Shown here in pieces: positions 12,094 to 22,872 of a stretch of 64,000 bases of DNA. Made by a program: the position numbers and the translations under genes. The notes beneath the pieces were generated by a model. That model saw only the letters and a program-made list of their open reading frames with translations. It searched no databases and was not told where the DNA came from. Source of the stretch: Peronospora farinosa (lineage: Eukaryota; Oomycota; Peronosporomycetes; Peronosporales; Peronosporaceae); the NCBI GenBank assembly GCA_947646735.1, contig CANTFK010000984.1, positions 122,590 through 186,589 of the forward strand, in the 5' to 3' direction. Each line of letters starts with the position of its first letter. Positions within the stretch are counted from its first letter, which is position 1.

Positions 12094-12274
12094 GCACCTC
12101 GACTGAATACCAGCAGCTTTTGTCAACCCTTGACGTCACATGTCCAACAGACGTATCGGTGTGCTATTCTAGTGCATAGATAACGGCTCAAATGTCAGCT
12201 CAATTCCACGCATTGGCGTTGATTTCCACTATCTCGATCGTTTGTCATTATCGTCTTGTATTGTTGTAAACACT

Positions 12275-13132
12275 CTAGGTTGCACACATCAGCACGTACT
12301 CCCGCGTACTCTCGCCAAATGTAAGCACGTCCTTTTCCTTGAGCTCAATATAGCGCGAGCTTTCGACTTTACGGCCGTTGAGGAACGTCGAGTTGGTGCT
12401 ATTGAGGTCCATGATGTACGGCCGCACTTCCTGCTCAAACCCGAAACCATCCTCAGTCTCTCTCTGGTACATCCGGTACTGTAGCACAGCGTGTTGCTTC
12501 GAGCACGATGGATGCTCCGTCAGGATATCAGCCACAGCCTTGTCACGTCCGACAAGGAACGCGCTCTTGCGGTGCACGTGAAGCGTAGCTGCATTAACCA
12601 CACAAACATCAGTAAGGCCAATATCGCTAGCCAAATAAACGCCTCCAGGCCAAAGTAAATTCCTTGTGTCCCACCAATGTTCTTGTCGTCCTTGAACACA
12701 TATAACCGATAACGTTTCGTCGGCTGTCGAGCTTCAGGAGGTTCAGAAAACTTGATGACTACTCCATTCTGCATGTTGCCCGTTGTCTGGTCTTTCGCCA
12801 ACGCGCCTGTGAGTCCAAAATTAGGCTTCTCCATCTCAATGGACTCCTCCTTTTCCTCATCTTCTTGCTTTCCCCACCTACATGTAATCATACAGCACAT
12901 AGAGAAAATCTTAGCATCAGTAGTGATCCACAGGTGCACTACTAATACAGTCACACCCATGCGTCTTCTTGTCTTCATTGCGCTGACGACGAGGCGACGA
13001 ACGAGTGTGTTTAAATTGCTTCTTTCGTCTTGTAGTTCCTTGTAACGAATTCGATCGTGATCGTGATTTCTTCTGCCAGCGACTGCCAGACGACCGACGT
13101 GGTGGAGACCGCGATCGAGAGCGACATTCCAT
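12275..13132 (-). CDS. SNIP1: FHA-domain nuclear protein, SNIP1 / DAWDLE / Pml1 type
   Basis: Exons 13132-12957, 12877-12675 and 12588-12275 give 230 residues. The N terminus is an Arg/Ser-rich basic tract (SRSRSPPRR, SRSRSNS), then an acidic segment after GWGKQ and the conserved KPNFGLTGALAKD. The C-terminal half is an FHA domain: LHVHRKSAFLVGRD, then HPSCSKQHAVLQYR, then DLNSTNSTFLNG, and it ends shortly after the FHA. This order is characteristic of SNIP1 (animals), DAWDLE (plants) and Pml1 (yeast RES complex), which act in pre-mRNA retention/splicing and small-RNA processing in the nucleus. The acceptors chosen restore both conserved blocks. Its start codon is 91 bases from the divergent exonuclease gene. 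Confidence 0.88.
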
Positions 13133-13137
13133 TTTCC
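13118..13137 (+). promoter_or_regulatory. Candidate initiator of the exonuclease gene inside SNIP1 exon 1
   Basis: ACATTCCATTTTCC on the plus strand resembles the oomycete initiator plus flanking element and lies about 90 bases before the exonuclease start codon. It overlaps the first codons of the minus-strand SNIP1-like gene. This is a motif match only. Confidence 0.3.
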
Positions 13138-13223
13138 AAGTAAAAGCGACCCTCTCCAAACCAAATTCACTTGATATTTGTATGTAACGTTCATCTAAAA
13201 CCATAAAAACCACAAGTATCAAA

Positions 13224-15075
13224 ATGGCTGACCAAACCAACGTCAATGTAGCTATTGAGCCTGAGGCTTCAGTGGAGCAAGAGGAGACACTCACGCAATT
13301 GTTTGAGCAGATGCGACTGCAGGAAGCAATGGAAGCGATGCGTCGATGGGATTCAGGTAAATTACAGACCGAGATCTCGCTCGCTTTTGCCTCTGTAGCC
13401 CACGCACCGTCATCCTTTTTGCAATGCGTGGATATCTACAGCCAATTTCCCGACAAACAAGTGGCATTCGTCTCTCAATGGATCGAAGCTGCTGTTGATT
13501 GTATTCGAATGTGTCGTGACCCGCAAATCTCTTCCAGCGACAGTCAATTAGCTGCTTCCATGTTACCAGCTCTCAAGAGCTCGCGAATGCCATTTGTAGC
13601 CGATTTTGCTCTTGCCTACCAAATAGACGAGAACTCTCTCGCTTCCTTCTGCTCCCTACTGATTAACAAACGTGTGGGAACAGCGGTTTGCTTCATGGAA
13701 TGCCTCAAGATGAAACATCTGCTACCGACGGACGTGGTTCTGGACCACGTCATCAAGCAGAAGGACTTCTACACAGGTGACAGGTTTGTCAAGGGCCACA
13801 AAGAAAACCAGCAGAAGTTTGTACAAATGCTGATCGACTACGATGTACAGGACAAAGTAATCAAGAAACGCCTTTCGCAATTCAAGCTGAAGGCCAGTGC
13901 CTTCCCAGTCTACTTCGAACGGTAAGACATTCGCATTTGAAAGGAGGATCCGATCTTCAGCTAACAATGTGCTGTCTTTATTTTCTGACAGGCGGCAGAA
14001 GGCGACACTGCGGTTCCTCATGCACTCGAAAGAGTACGAGCAAGCGCTGCAGTTTGTTGAGAACTCGGAATCTCTAAAGTTGTACGCATGCAACATGATC
14101 GTCCGCCACGCCGGACCGGAAGACCCTGCGACAAAAAACTTTATCTTTCGAGCAGAGTTGGCTGAACAATTTCCCGAGGTTAACACAAGTGCGGAGGAGT
14201 ACAAGCCTTTAATGAAGCAGGACGAGTTGACTCCGCTTGACTCGTGCCTGTCGTTGGTTGATGCCATCGGTGAAGCCAATATATTATTTGTGGACACCCC
14301 GACGGCGCTGCAGACATGTGCTGATCATCTTATGAATCAACCAGCTATCGGATTTGACTCGGAGTGGAAAGCAGTCCACATTTCAACTGGTCCAGATGGA
14401 GGGCCCGCCAAGTGTGCACTCTTGCAGCTAGCCTCCCGTAAAAAGGTGTTTGTTGTGGATGTGGTGGCGCTGTACGAGCATGGGAACATCTTAGCTCCGC
14501 TCTTTCAGTCGAAATCAGTGATAAAGCTAGGGTTTGATACAAGAGGTGATGTGAAGGCACTTCGTCCCTTTTTGACGGGAGGGTATGCCACTGACAACGT
14601 CATGTCGATGCTGGTGGACCTACAAGTTGTCACGCGAAAGCTTTTGACAATTGAAGGTACGACTGATTCAAATTCGAGGTTGATAGGTGATGATGAGAAA
14701 GATGAGGACAGCAAAGGCAAAGTGTCAACAGCTGAAAAAAGTGTCAACATCTCGGCATCACATAACAAGGTGACTGGATCCAAGACGAAAATAAGAAAGT
14801 GGACGAATAAGCGCAGCAAGACCAGTAAAAATGGTACTAGCGTCAAGCCTTCGTTAAGTCTGACAGCAGTCGCAGAAACTTATTTGGGTTTGCCACTTGA
14901 TAAACGCGTACGCATGTCGGACTGGGAACGTCGCCCACTCACACAAACTCAGCTTTACTACGCTGCTCTGGATGCGCACGTGCTGGTTCAGATCTACTAC
15001 AAAATGCAAGAGCAGCATCCAGTTGACACGTTTGAAGCGATTATGAAACGATGCACCCAAAAGTATGTCAAGTAA
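13224..15075 (+). CDS. DEDDy 3'-5' exonuclease domain protein (EXD/Mut-7/WRN-exo like)
   Basis: Exons 13224-13921 and 13992-15075 give 593 residues. The N-terminal ~300 residues are helical with no catalytic motif, as in Mut-7/EXD3-type proteins. The exonuclease follows: ExoI GFDSEW (Asp, Glu), ExoII KLGFDTRGD (Asp) and ExoIII YYAALDA (Tyr...Asp), the four-acid DEDDy set being complete. A ~65-residue Lys/Ser-rich insertion (near 14650-14840) separates ExoII from ExoIII and is probably disordered. The nearest known roles are 3' trimming of RNA or DNA; the substrate is unknown. The stop codon TAA overlaps a GTAAGT donor; splicing to 15168 would extend the protein to 642 residues and create antisense overlap with the next gene, so I chose the unspliced end. 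Confidence 0.82.
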
Positions 15076-15228
15076 GTAGCAGCATTAGAATCGGTTCATG
15101 GAATCTTGATTATATAAACTCTACATAAACAACCATCACATCGGCTGATCCTTTCCTATCATTCTAGGTTTGAACTCGCGCCTTCACAAAATCCAGGTTG
15201 CCTTACAAAATTTAATGTGCTTGATTCT

Positions 15229-17257
15229 CTATTCGCTCATGAAGCTTGTAAGAGCTTCTGCAAAATCGACTTGACCATTTTCCATGCAGAAGAGGTGCTG
15301 CTGCAGACCCTCTGGTAGCGCTGTCACCTTCAGGAAAAACTCGTTGAGCTTCTTTTGAAGCTCCCCCTTCTCCTACAGAAGCAGCGGAAAAAATGGCGCA
15401 ATGAACATTGCGTCAGCAACTCGAAATTACTTTCTCCGCCCCAATGGTACCTTACCTCGGTAGTCTTTCGCAGCTGCTGAGTAAGATCTTGCAGCTCACC
15501 CTTAATGCGGATTGTCTTCTCTTCCAGCTCAAGCTGCAACTCCGCAATTTTTTCGTGAAGCTCTTTCTCTTTTTCCTCGGCATTTTTGATTGTCAACGCC
15601 AGTGTATCCACGATCTCTGTGCGATTCGCAATCTCGCGGTGCACTGCAGTTTCCAATTCATCCACCTTCATTGCAAGAACAGCCTTTTGGTTTGCTATAT
15701 CCTGCTGGGTGTGCTCGACTACAATTGTTTTTTCTTGTAGCTCACTATTCTGACGTTTCATCTCGTTTATCTCATCCCGAAGCCGTTTGGCCTCGCTCCC
15801 ATCAATTTTTACACGGGCGGCCTTAGCTTCGTGCATCTTTTGCATTGTCTCCATGTCTCGCACCATTCCAGCACGCAGTTGGGCTTCCTCTTGCTTGAAA
15901 TGCTTCACAAGAGCCATCTTCTTGTTTTCGAAGTCTGTTTCAAGCTGAAGTCGCAACTCTTCCAGTCGAGACTCGCTAAGCTGCTGCGTCACGACATTTT
16001 CAAGCTTTTTAAAGGCGCCAATCACCTCATGCTGGTAAAAGTCGCGAAGCACAGAAGCTTTCTCTGGACCTCGTGCCTTCTCGTTAAAAAGTTTGTCAAA
16101 ATCTTGGATCGCAGCTAACATTGCAGTGAATGTGTCGCCATCTCGCGAGTTTATGGCACGCGTATAGAGATCTGCCCACAAAGTCTGTCGCAACTCTGCG
16201 CAGAACTTACGCGACGTCTGCGTGAGAATGCCTAACTCAGTATCGTAGTGCGCACGAATGTCAGCTTTTAGCTTGTTGCGCACAGTTCGGTACCTAGTGG
16301 ATCTATACTTGCTCGCAGAATGGTAGACGTCCATACTTAGACGCCAAATCTCTTCATGAAGTTGCGTAAATGCTTTTAGTTCCATGGGCGGATGCTCTAG
16401 CACAGACGGATGCACACAGTCCACATAAGTGGACAATGCATCCTCGGCTAGCAGACGACACTTGTATTCCACAAAGTCGTCCCACGCAGTTCCAAGATCT
16501 AGCGGTTCATGTTGAAACACCTGAATTGACAACTTGCGCAGGAGAGCGGCCAGCATTTCTCCAGTCATCTCTAGCCCGAACAACCTCTTGACAGTTGCAT
16601 GCGACCCACAAAACTCATCATAGTTCATCTGCGCTATGTCTAAAGGGTAAAATAGCCCCACTCTCTTGAACCTGATGAGACTTTCAAGTGCTTCGACACT
16701 AGACGGTCTCTCGTCCTTCTCAGTATCCGCCAACTTGTCTTTAAGCGAGTGACTTGGTGACAAATCAATGTTCATCATCTTAGGAAGCATCTCAAATACT
16801 TCTATAATGTCAAATTCTCTCATTAAAGTCTGATACAATGACTGAAATGGAGGTAAAAAGGGAACAATGCATTGCGTCGACCCAATGTCATCGTAACACG
16901 AAACAACCAGCGACGAGAGCACGCAGAATGCACCAATGAACTGCTCAAGAGATTCTCCAGTCTCAGATGTATTAACATCGAGTATCAGTACGTGAACATC
17001 TTCCTCAATGGATGCGATACTCGCTAGTAGTACAAGACCTTCACCACATAAGGCTACAACGTCCTCGTTCGTCTCTTTTTTCCAAGCAATTTCGCCACCA
17101 ATTGGACCCTCGTTGCGCGTGTTGATAGTGAGCCTACGAACAAGACCACAGCTAGATGTTCATCATGTCGTTCCTTCTCTAGAAGACGTGCACCATCAGA
17201 TGTCAGTGAGCCAAATGCATCCATCAGCTCCACCCCATGCCATGTGGTAGTAGCCAT
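15229..17257 (-). CDS. Guanylate-binding-protein-like coiled-coil protein, apparent frameshift near the 5' end
   Basis: The last exon is 15372-15229, the main exon ends at 15456 and begins near 17257; about 645 residues. Residues ~100-450 resemble the GBP/RHD3 large-GTPase family: a hydrophobic strand (HVLILDV) followed by FIGAFCVLSSLVVS, then the helical C-terminal GBP domain (segment with AEDALSTYVDCVHP, KAFTQLHEEIWRL), ending in a long coiled coil rich in Glu, Lys and Gln. No intact P-loop (GxxxxGKS) is visible, so GTP binding is doubtful. The N-terminal reading frame (from 17257, with VVLFVGSLST) and the main frame differ by one base between about 17110 and 17160, and no intron explains it. 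This is either an assembly error, a decayed 5' end or a different first exon. Assignment to the GBP family is moderately secure. Confidence 0.6.
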
Positions 17258-17347
17258 CTCTGGAAATTGCAAAAATATACTGCATTAAGTACGATTGCTA
17301 ACCACTTCAACTTCATTCTGCCATCAAGTAGCATACTATTATCCCAT

Positions 17348-18122
17348 TTAAATCTGAGTCAGTGAGTTCTCATTTGTCTCTTCTATAGAAGACACTTGTA
17401 CTCTTGTTTCTTCTGGAGGAGAAAGAGACGATGAAATAGAAATCCCAAGTTCTTGTGCATCACTCTTCTCCAGCCTTTCTATGAGTTCTTTTGTATTAAA
17501 GTCGACGACTACGGGACTCCATTTACCATCGGACAATGATTCATCTTGTGCTCCACGCTACAAGAACCACATTAGTACAAACATTTTACAATCAATAGAG
17601 TCAGTACATCAGTCTCCTTTCTTGAACAAACAAACTCCTAGTACCAGACGGTACCTTGATAGAAAAAGACCGCAATAATCGGTTGACACTCGTGTTTGGA
17701 TTAAAAACTGGACCAGTGGCTCGACTGACGCTCTCGGTGCGTTTTTCAAGCTCCCGTGTCGTTTGTAGCATTCGTCCTACAAAGCGCTTAGCATCGTTTG
17801 ATCCCAATAGCACACACAAACAAGTAAATCTCCACATATCGAAACAGCGTCACGACAGGATCTTTACCTCAATAAGATTCACGCGCAAGAAAATATCCTC
17901 AAGCTCATGACAGTTGCTAAGCAGTTCACTCAGCAGCTGCTCTTGGATCTGATGGGCGTCTTGCCGCAACACATTGGTAGCTGCGCATGCTTCGTCAATC
18001 TTAAACAACGCCAGACCAATACGCTCGTCTTCAGATTGTGTAGTCTGTGTAACTTCATCCAATAGCTCTTCATAGTCGCCACATAAGGTCTGAAACGCGT
18101 GCTTTACGTCGTCATCTTCCAT
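17348..18122 (-). CDS. BLOC-1 subunit 4 (cappuccino)-like small coiled-coil protein
   Basis: Exons 18122-17868, 17786-17655 and 17557-17348 join at phase 0 to 198 residues. The central part (FKIDEACAATNVLRQDAHQI, then LEDIFLRVNLIE and RFVGRMLQTTRELE) follows the pattern of the BLOC-1 subunit 4 core, a helical subunit of the complex that sorts cargo to lysosome-related organelles. The C terminus is acidic and Ser-rich. Upstream in-frame Met codons exist (18155 and others), but 18122 is the conservative choice given the divergent PRMT gene 181 bases away. The family assignment rests on remembered sequence pattern and should be treated as probable; the gene itself is well supported. Confidence 0.6.
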
Positions 18123-18303
18123 AGATAATAATAGCGAAATTAGTAATGAACCCATTGTATTCCCTTGCTTGAATGACCTGTCACTACTATCTTGGTATCG
18201 AATCTTTTTGGTTGGTTCACGACGAATAATTGCGACGTCTCCTGTAGTACGTCTTCTGCTGCTGCTTCTTTCTATCACCCCCCCTCTATCCGACAAAAGG
18301 GTA

Positions 18304-19443
18304 ATGACAATGACAAGTCGAGACCCACGAGATATTACACCGGATCAAAAGAAGGCGTGGGAATCGTCGTCAGATTTTGCCAATTACTTTTGCACGTATG
18401 CGTACATTTATCACCAAAAGCAGATGCTGTCGGATGATTTACGTATGCAGAGCTACCGTGACGCCATCTTTGAAAACCCCAATCACTTTAAAGACAAAGT
18501 CGTGCTCGATGTGGGAACTGGAAGTGGTATTTTAGCCATATGGGCGGCTCAGGCCGGTGCTCGCAAGGTTTTCGCCGTAGAAGCTACGGACATTGCAGTA
18601 CAGGCTCGTAAAGTGATTAAAGCAAATGGCCAGGACCATATTGTGACAGTCATTCAGTCAAAGATGGAAGATGTAGAGCTACCGGAGAAGGTGGACGTAA
18701 TCATCTCGGAGTGGATGGGCTATTTTCTGTTGCGTGAATCCATGTTTGATTCGGTCATCGTGGCACGTGATCGGTGGCTCAAATCGGACGGCGCCATGTT
18801 TCCATCCCATGCCAGCATGTCTATTGCCCCCATGTGTAATGAGGACAATAGTAACAAACGCTTTGCTGAGTTCTCGTCGGCCATGGACAGATGGCGCAGC
18901 TTTGTGGACAACACCAAGACGGCCTGGGGTGTCGACATGGGCGTACTGGGTAACTCGTTCCGCAAGGAACAGGAGCAATACTCGTTGCACACATCGTCGT
19001 GGGAGGAACTTAACGCTGAAAGCCTCATTGGAGACGAGGTTGAGTTTGCCAAGTGGGACCTTAAGACCTGCACGCTCGACGACATTAAGGAGGTCAAGGC
19101 GTCCTTTGCCATGCCAATCTCCATCATGTCTCGATTTGGTGGCATTGCTGGGTGGTTCGACGTTGACTTTAAAGGATGCGTGGAGAACCCGGCGGAAAAG
19201 GAAGTGACGCTAACCACGTCACCCTTTGTGCAGCCCACGCACTGGGGCCAGCAGGTCTTCCCGCTCTATCCACCCGTTCAGGTGTGCGAAGGCGACGTGG
19301 TGGTGGGTGACATCACCGTCATGCGTCGCACGGATAACCAGCGCCTCATGAACGTTAAGTTTGACTTTCGAATTCGCCGCCCCGAGGACACGGACGAGAG
19401 CATGTTGGGTCCACCCAACTCGGCTGTCTTCCAGATTGAATAA
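18304..19443 (+). CDS. PRMT: Protein arginine N-methyltransferase, PRMT10-like (type I)
   Basis: A single exon of 379 residues starting at the first ATG of two (18304, 18310). The SAM-binding motif I is VLDVGTGSGIL, post-I is VFAVEA, the double-E loop is SEWMGYFLLRESMFDS and the THW loop is PTHWGQQVF. All residues of a type I enzyme that makes asymmetric dimethylarginine are visible. The double-E region and the following ARDRWLK are closest in my recollection to plant PRMT10. There is no extra N-terminal domain. Likely substrates are histones and RNA-binding proteins. It is divergent from the BLOC-1-like gene and 128 bases ahead of the GGTase gene. Confidence 0.93.
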   Translation: MTMTSRDPRDITPDQKKAWESSSDFANYFCTYAYIYHQKQMLSDDLRMQSYRDAIFENPNHFKDKVVLDVGTGSGILAIWAAQAGARKVFAVEATDIAVQARKVIKANGQDHIVTVIQSKMEDVELPEKVDVIISEWMGYFLLRESMFDSVIVARDRWLKSDGAMFPSHASMSIAPMCNEDNSNKRFAEFSSAMDRWRSFVDNTKTAWGVDMGVLGNSFRKEQEQYSLHTSSWEELNAESLIGDEVEFAKWDLKTCTLDDIKEVKASFAMPISIMSRFGGIAGWFDVDFKGCVENPAEKEVTLTTSPFVQPTHWGQQVFPLYPPVQVCEGDVVVGDITVMRRTDNQRLMNVKFDFRIRRPEDTDESMLGPPNSAVFQIE

Positions 19444-19571
19444 ACTCTCAACTAATAAACTTCATTCTCTGTATTGCACTGCCGTGTCTGAGCATCACAA
19501 TAGGATGTAATGATTCTTTCTCTGACGCTACAGATAACAGCACCAAAGATCATTTTTTACTCTCTAGGAAG

Positions 19572-20786
19572 ATGGCGTCGACAACGTTCGACCGCGAGCT
19601 GCACGTTCGCTACTTCCTTACGAATTTACGGTCGCTCCCGGCCCCATACGCATCTCAGGACTCACAGCGTGTGGTCTTGGCCTTCTTCTGCATACACGGA
19701 CTGGCATTGCTGGGGGAATTGGAGCGTGTGGATCGGCACCAAGTCATCGAGTGGGTGTATAGCCTCCAAGTGCCTCCGGACTGCCACGACGCCAGCCTCA
19801 ATGCCGGTAACTGCGGCTTTCAAGGTGGCACCTTTATGGGGAACGTCTTTGGTTGTCCATCATCCCAGTACGAGAGCGAAGTGTACGATTCGGGCAACAT
19901 CGCGTCGACGTTCGCTGCACTCTGCATCCTCCGCACACTTGGGGACGATCTCAGTCACGTGCACAAAGCAGCCATTATCAACTCGCTTACACACCTACAG
20001 AACAAGAAGACGGGATGGTAAGGAACGAACAATACTACGACGCACTGTTATAGCTGCACTTACAGTCTCTGTCGTCCATCTTCTGCAGCTTTTCGTCCGT
20101 GAAATCGGGATCCGAGGAAGACATGCGGTTTGTCTACTGCGCCTGTGCCATTTCCTACATTCTGGACGACTGGTCTGGCATCGACTTGATGGCAATGGTG
20201 CGCTTCATCAACTCATGTCTGGTACGTTTGACCTAAAAATTGTCAGATGTACAGTGCTGATTGATGCTGTCTGCAGAATTATGACGGAGGGATCGGCCTT
20301 AATGATGGCGCCGAATCGCATGGCGGAGCTGTATTTACTGCCATCGCGTCGCTTTCTCTGTCAGGACAAATGGCACAGCTCAACTGCGAGCAATCGGAGC
20401 TCGTGCGCTGGTTGGTGTTCCGACAACAAGGCGGTTTCCAGGGACGATGCAACAAGAGCCCAGACTCGTGCTACGCTTTCTGGAACGGCGCGACTCTCGC
20501 TCTGCTAGGCAAACACCATTTAGTGAACATTCCAAGCTGCAAGCAATTTATCTACTCATGTCAATTTCCTTTTGGCGGACTGTGCAAGTACCCTGACACA
20601 GTGCCGGACGTGATGCATTCCTACCTCAGCCTAGCGTGGCTAAGCATCGCGGCACACTCAAGCCCCAATATGAACGAGGACGAGGCAAATTGTGAACTTC
20701 CCAAGCTCGTAGCGTTAAACACGAAGCTTCAAGTGCCAATGTTTCCGAAGTTGCCGAGCTTGCCGATGAAGCGAGGCAGTAAATGA
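19572..20786 (+). CDS. PGGT1B: Geranylgeranyltransferase type I, beta subunit
   Basis: Exons 19572-20017, 20089-20221 and 20277-20786 join to 362 residues. The protein belongs to the prenyltransferase beta alpha-alpha barrel family: repeat blocks are NCGFQGG, VYDSGNIASTFAALCIL, EDMRFVYCACAISYIL, NYDGGIG, HGGAVFTAIASL, RQQGGFQGRCNKSPDSCYAFW and FPFGGLCKYPDTVPDVMHSYL. The zinc ligands of the family (Asp and Cys in the DSCY block, His in the VMHSYL block) are present. With the shared alpha subunit it attaches geranylgeranyl to CaaL-type GTPases in the cytosol. The block order and spacing match the type I beta subunit better than the farnesyl or Rab enzymes. Confidence 0.92.
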
Positions 20787-20919
20787 GCAAAGAGCAGGAG
20801 TACACGAAATCGTAGAAGCCAAAAGTTGAAATTGTCCTGAGCACGTGTCAGCAACGAAGAGTTTATCTGCTTCATTTAGACTCGGTAGCTATCGAAGAGT
20901 TGGACGACATGTTGCGTTC

Positions 20920-21897
20920 CTACGTCAGGATATCAACGCCTTCTTCGGTGATCAACACCGTGTGCTCCGCCTGCGCTGATCGTCCACCATCTGCCGTAGC
21001 TACTGTCCAGCCATCATCCCAGTGAACAATCTAGCATCAAACATTTAGGATACCATCATAAGTAAGGAATCTTCGTCATGTCCATTAACAGTTGCGTCTC
21101 ACCTTTGGGCTGCCCTCCGTCAGTGCCGGCTCCACTGTGAATGCCATGCCCGGCAGCATCTTGCCCGGCTCGTTGTTGCGGTGATGTAGAATGAAAGGCA
21201 GGCAGTGGAACTCCTTGCCGATGCCATGTCCAGTGTATTCACGCACGACACCCAGCCCCTCCTTGGTTGCCAGTGTCTCCACAAAGTCTCCGATGGTAGC
21301 GAAGCGGTTGAGTGGCTTGCAGCAATGCTCAATGGAGCCTAGAAGTGCTGCGTTGGTGACATCCACCAGGTGCTTCCCGACATCGTCTACGGTTCCCACA
21401 AGATAAGTCTGCGAGGTGTCTCCATGGAATCCGTCCAGGAAGACGGAGATGTCGATATTGACGATGTCTCCGTCTATTAGCGGCCTGCTGTCCGGAATGC
21501 CGTGGACCACGATCTCGTTTACAGAGGAGCACAACGCCTTGGGAAAGCCACCGTAGTTGAGAGGAGACGGGTAGGCACCACGTCGTACGATCTCCTCGTG
21601 TACGAGACAGTCAATGTCTTCTGTCGTGGCTCCTGGCTGGCATAGAGCCTTGGCAAACTCGCGGATATCCCCGGCCAAAGCGCAGGCGGCACGCAGCCGT
21701 TGCTGCTGTTCAGCGTCCAGAATAGGGATAAAGGGCTTGAGGTCCGACATGTCGCCGCTTGCAGCGTACGGAGGGTGGATGATGCTCTTGGGGACGGAGC
21801 GGGCCGGTGTTTGAGGGTATGCGGTAACGCGTGGGCGACTAGCGAAGCGTCCGAAGTAGCGGCGCATGACAAGGAGGAGGTCAGTGGATAATGGCAA
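20920..21897 (-). CDS. Methionine aminopeptidase type 1, probably organellar
   Basis: Exons 21897-21103 and 21030-20920 join at phase 0 to 301 residues. Metal ligands of the MetAP fold are all visible: [19 protein letters not shown] (two Asp), [10 protein letters not shown] (His), FTVEPAL (Glu) and AEHTVLIT (Glu). The N-terminal ~60 residues before the catalytic domain are rich in Arg, Ala and Ser without acids ([14 protein letters not shown]), which looks like a mitochondrial presequence. The N-terminal zinc-finger domain of cytosolic MetAP1 is missing. It therefore fits the organellar MetAP1D class. The start could also be the internal Met at 21792. Confidence 0.9.
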
Positions 21898-22018
21898 TGT
21901 GGGGACGAGGAGAGGCCGAACACTTGCAGCAAAGAAGGAGGAAGCGATGTGTTGAATATGAAGAGGGAAGCATTAAAATTGATTGTCTACTTAAACCCAT
22001 GGTGGCTCTACTGGCTGA

Positions 22019-22327
22019 CTACATTTTAGTGAGATAACGGCCGCCCCGGGCAAGTAAACGAGCGAGAATGGGAGACACAGCAATGGTGAGCGCACCTCTG
22101 GCTGGTCCTGTAGCCACGGTGGACACATAAGCAAGGGCCAGTGTGCTGGCGTTTGGGTCCAACTTGGAAAGATCCACAAAAGGCACGCGCTTAGCCAACG
22201 ACTGCAGGTCGACGCCCTGGTTTATGGCCGCATACGTGCCAGCGAGTGTCGAGACGAAGACGGTCGAGTGGAAGAGGAACGCAGTGCGCCCGTAGCGCTT
22301 GAGAACTTGTTTAACGCTAGCAGCCAT
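22019..22327 (-). CDS. DUF1279 (FAM210-like) small membrane protein
   Basis: An intronless 102-residue protein. It begins with KQVLKRYGRTAFLFHSTVF, the DUF1279 start (a YG...A...H pattern), followed by a hydrophobic segment with a Gly/Thr-rich helix and a second hydrophobic helix near the C terminus (PARGALTIAVSPILARLL). Animal FAM210A/B proteins with this domain sit in the mitochondrial inner membrane. The start at 22327 gives the normal domain boundary; an upstream in-frame extension to 22642 is open but lacks family features. The molecular function is not known. Confidence 0.82.
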   Translation of the reverse strand: MAASVKQVLKRYGRTAFLFHSTVFVSTLAGTYAAINQGVDLQSLAKRVPFVDLSKLDPNASTLALAYVSTVATGPARGALTIAVSPILARLLARGGRYLTKM

Positions 22328-22668
22328 GGTGAGGTTTTGACTTTGATCTCGGCTTGATGAGGCTCGCGATGTTACAAAGCAAATTTTGGATTGGTTGTCG
22401 TGATTTGGAGTGAAAGTCGATTGTGTCGCACGCAGCTCCTGGATGGATCGTGGGTGGGTTATTATTGTAACAACGGCATGAGAAACGCCGCTGAGCAAGG
22501 CGCTAGGATACAACACCGTCATATATAGATGAAGTCGTCGCCTGTCCGCTCCAAATTCGTTAAAAGCGATACTCGTCACAAAGGGCTGTTTGCCCATGTC
22601 TAACAAAGCGCAGCGCTTGGTTCGAGTCTGCGATGGTATCATATAGCTGCTTTACTTCGTGATGGGCG

Positions 22669-22872
22669 TCAATTCTTCTTCTTTGTCATTGTTGACGTTT
22701 GAAGCGAAGTCCTACGGACTTCTTGCGATCCAAGGCTGATGCCGTCAAACACGCAATGAAGTGAATCTTGGAGCTCGTGAATGTAGAGGACCACACCACG
22801 TGCGTATCGAGCGAGCTCCGTACCGCTGCAGCAGCCTCCACCGCAGCTGAAGTACTGCCCGTTGCCGACCAT
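22669..22872 (-). other. Small open frame of uncertain status
   Basis: A 67-residue minus-strand frame ending MTKKKN, with a Cys/Gly-rich start (CGGGCC) and the stretch YARGVVLYIHELQDSL. I do not recognise it. It could be the last exon of a gene whose other exons I cannot place, or chance. Confidence 0.25.

Noticed and set aside
15168..15318. Third exon of the exonuclease gene
   Set aside because: Not used as the main model because it overlaps the well-supported last exon of the opposite gene; kept as a finding.
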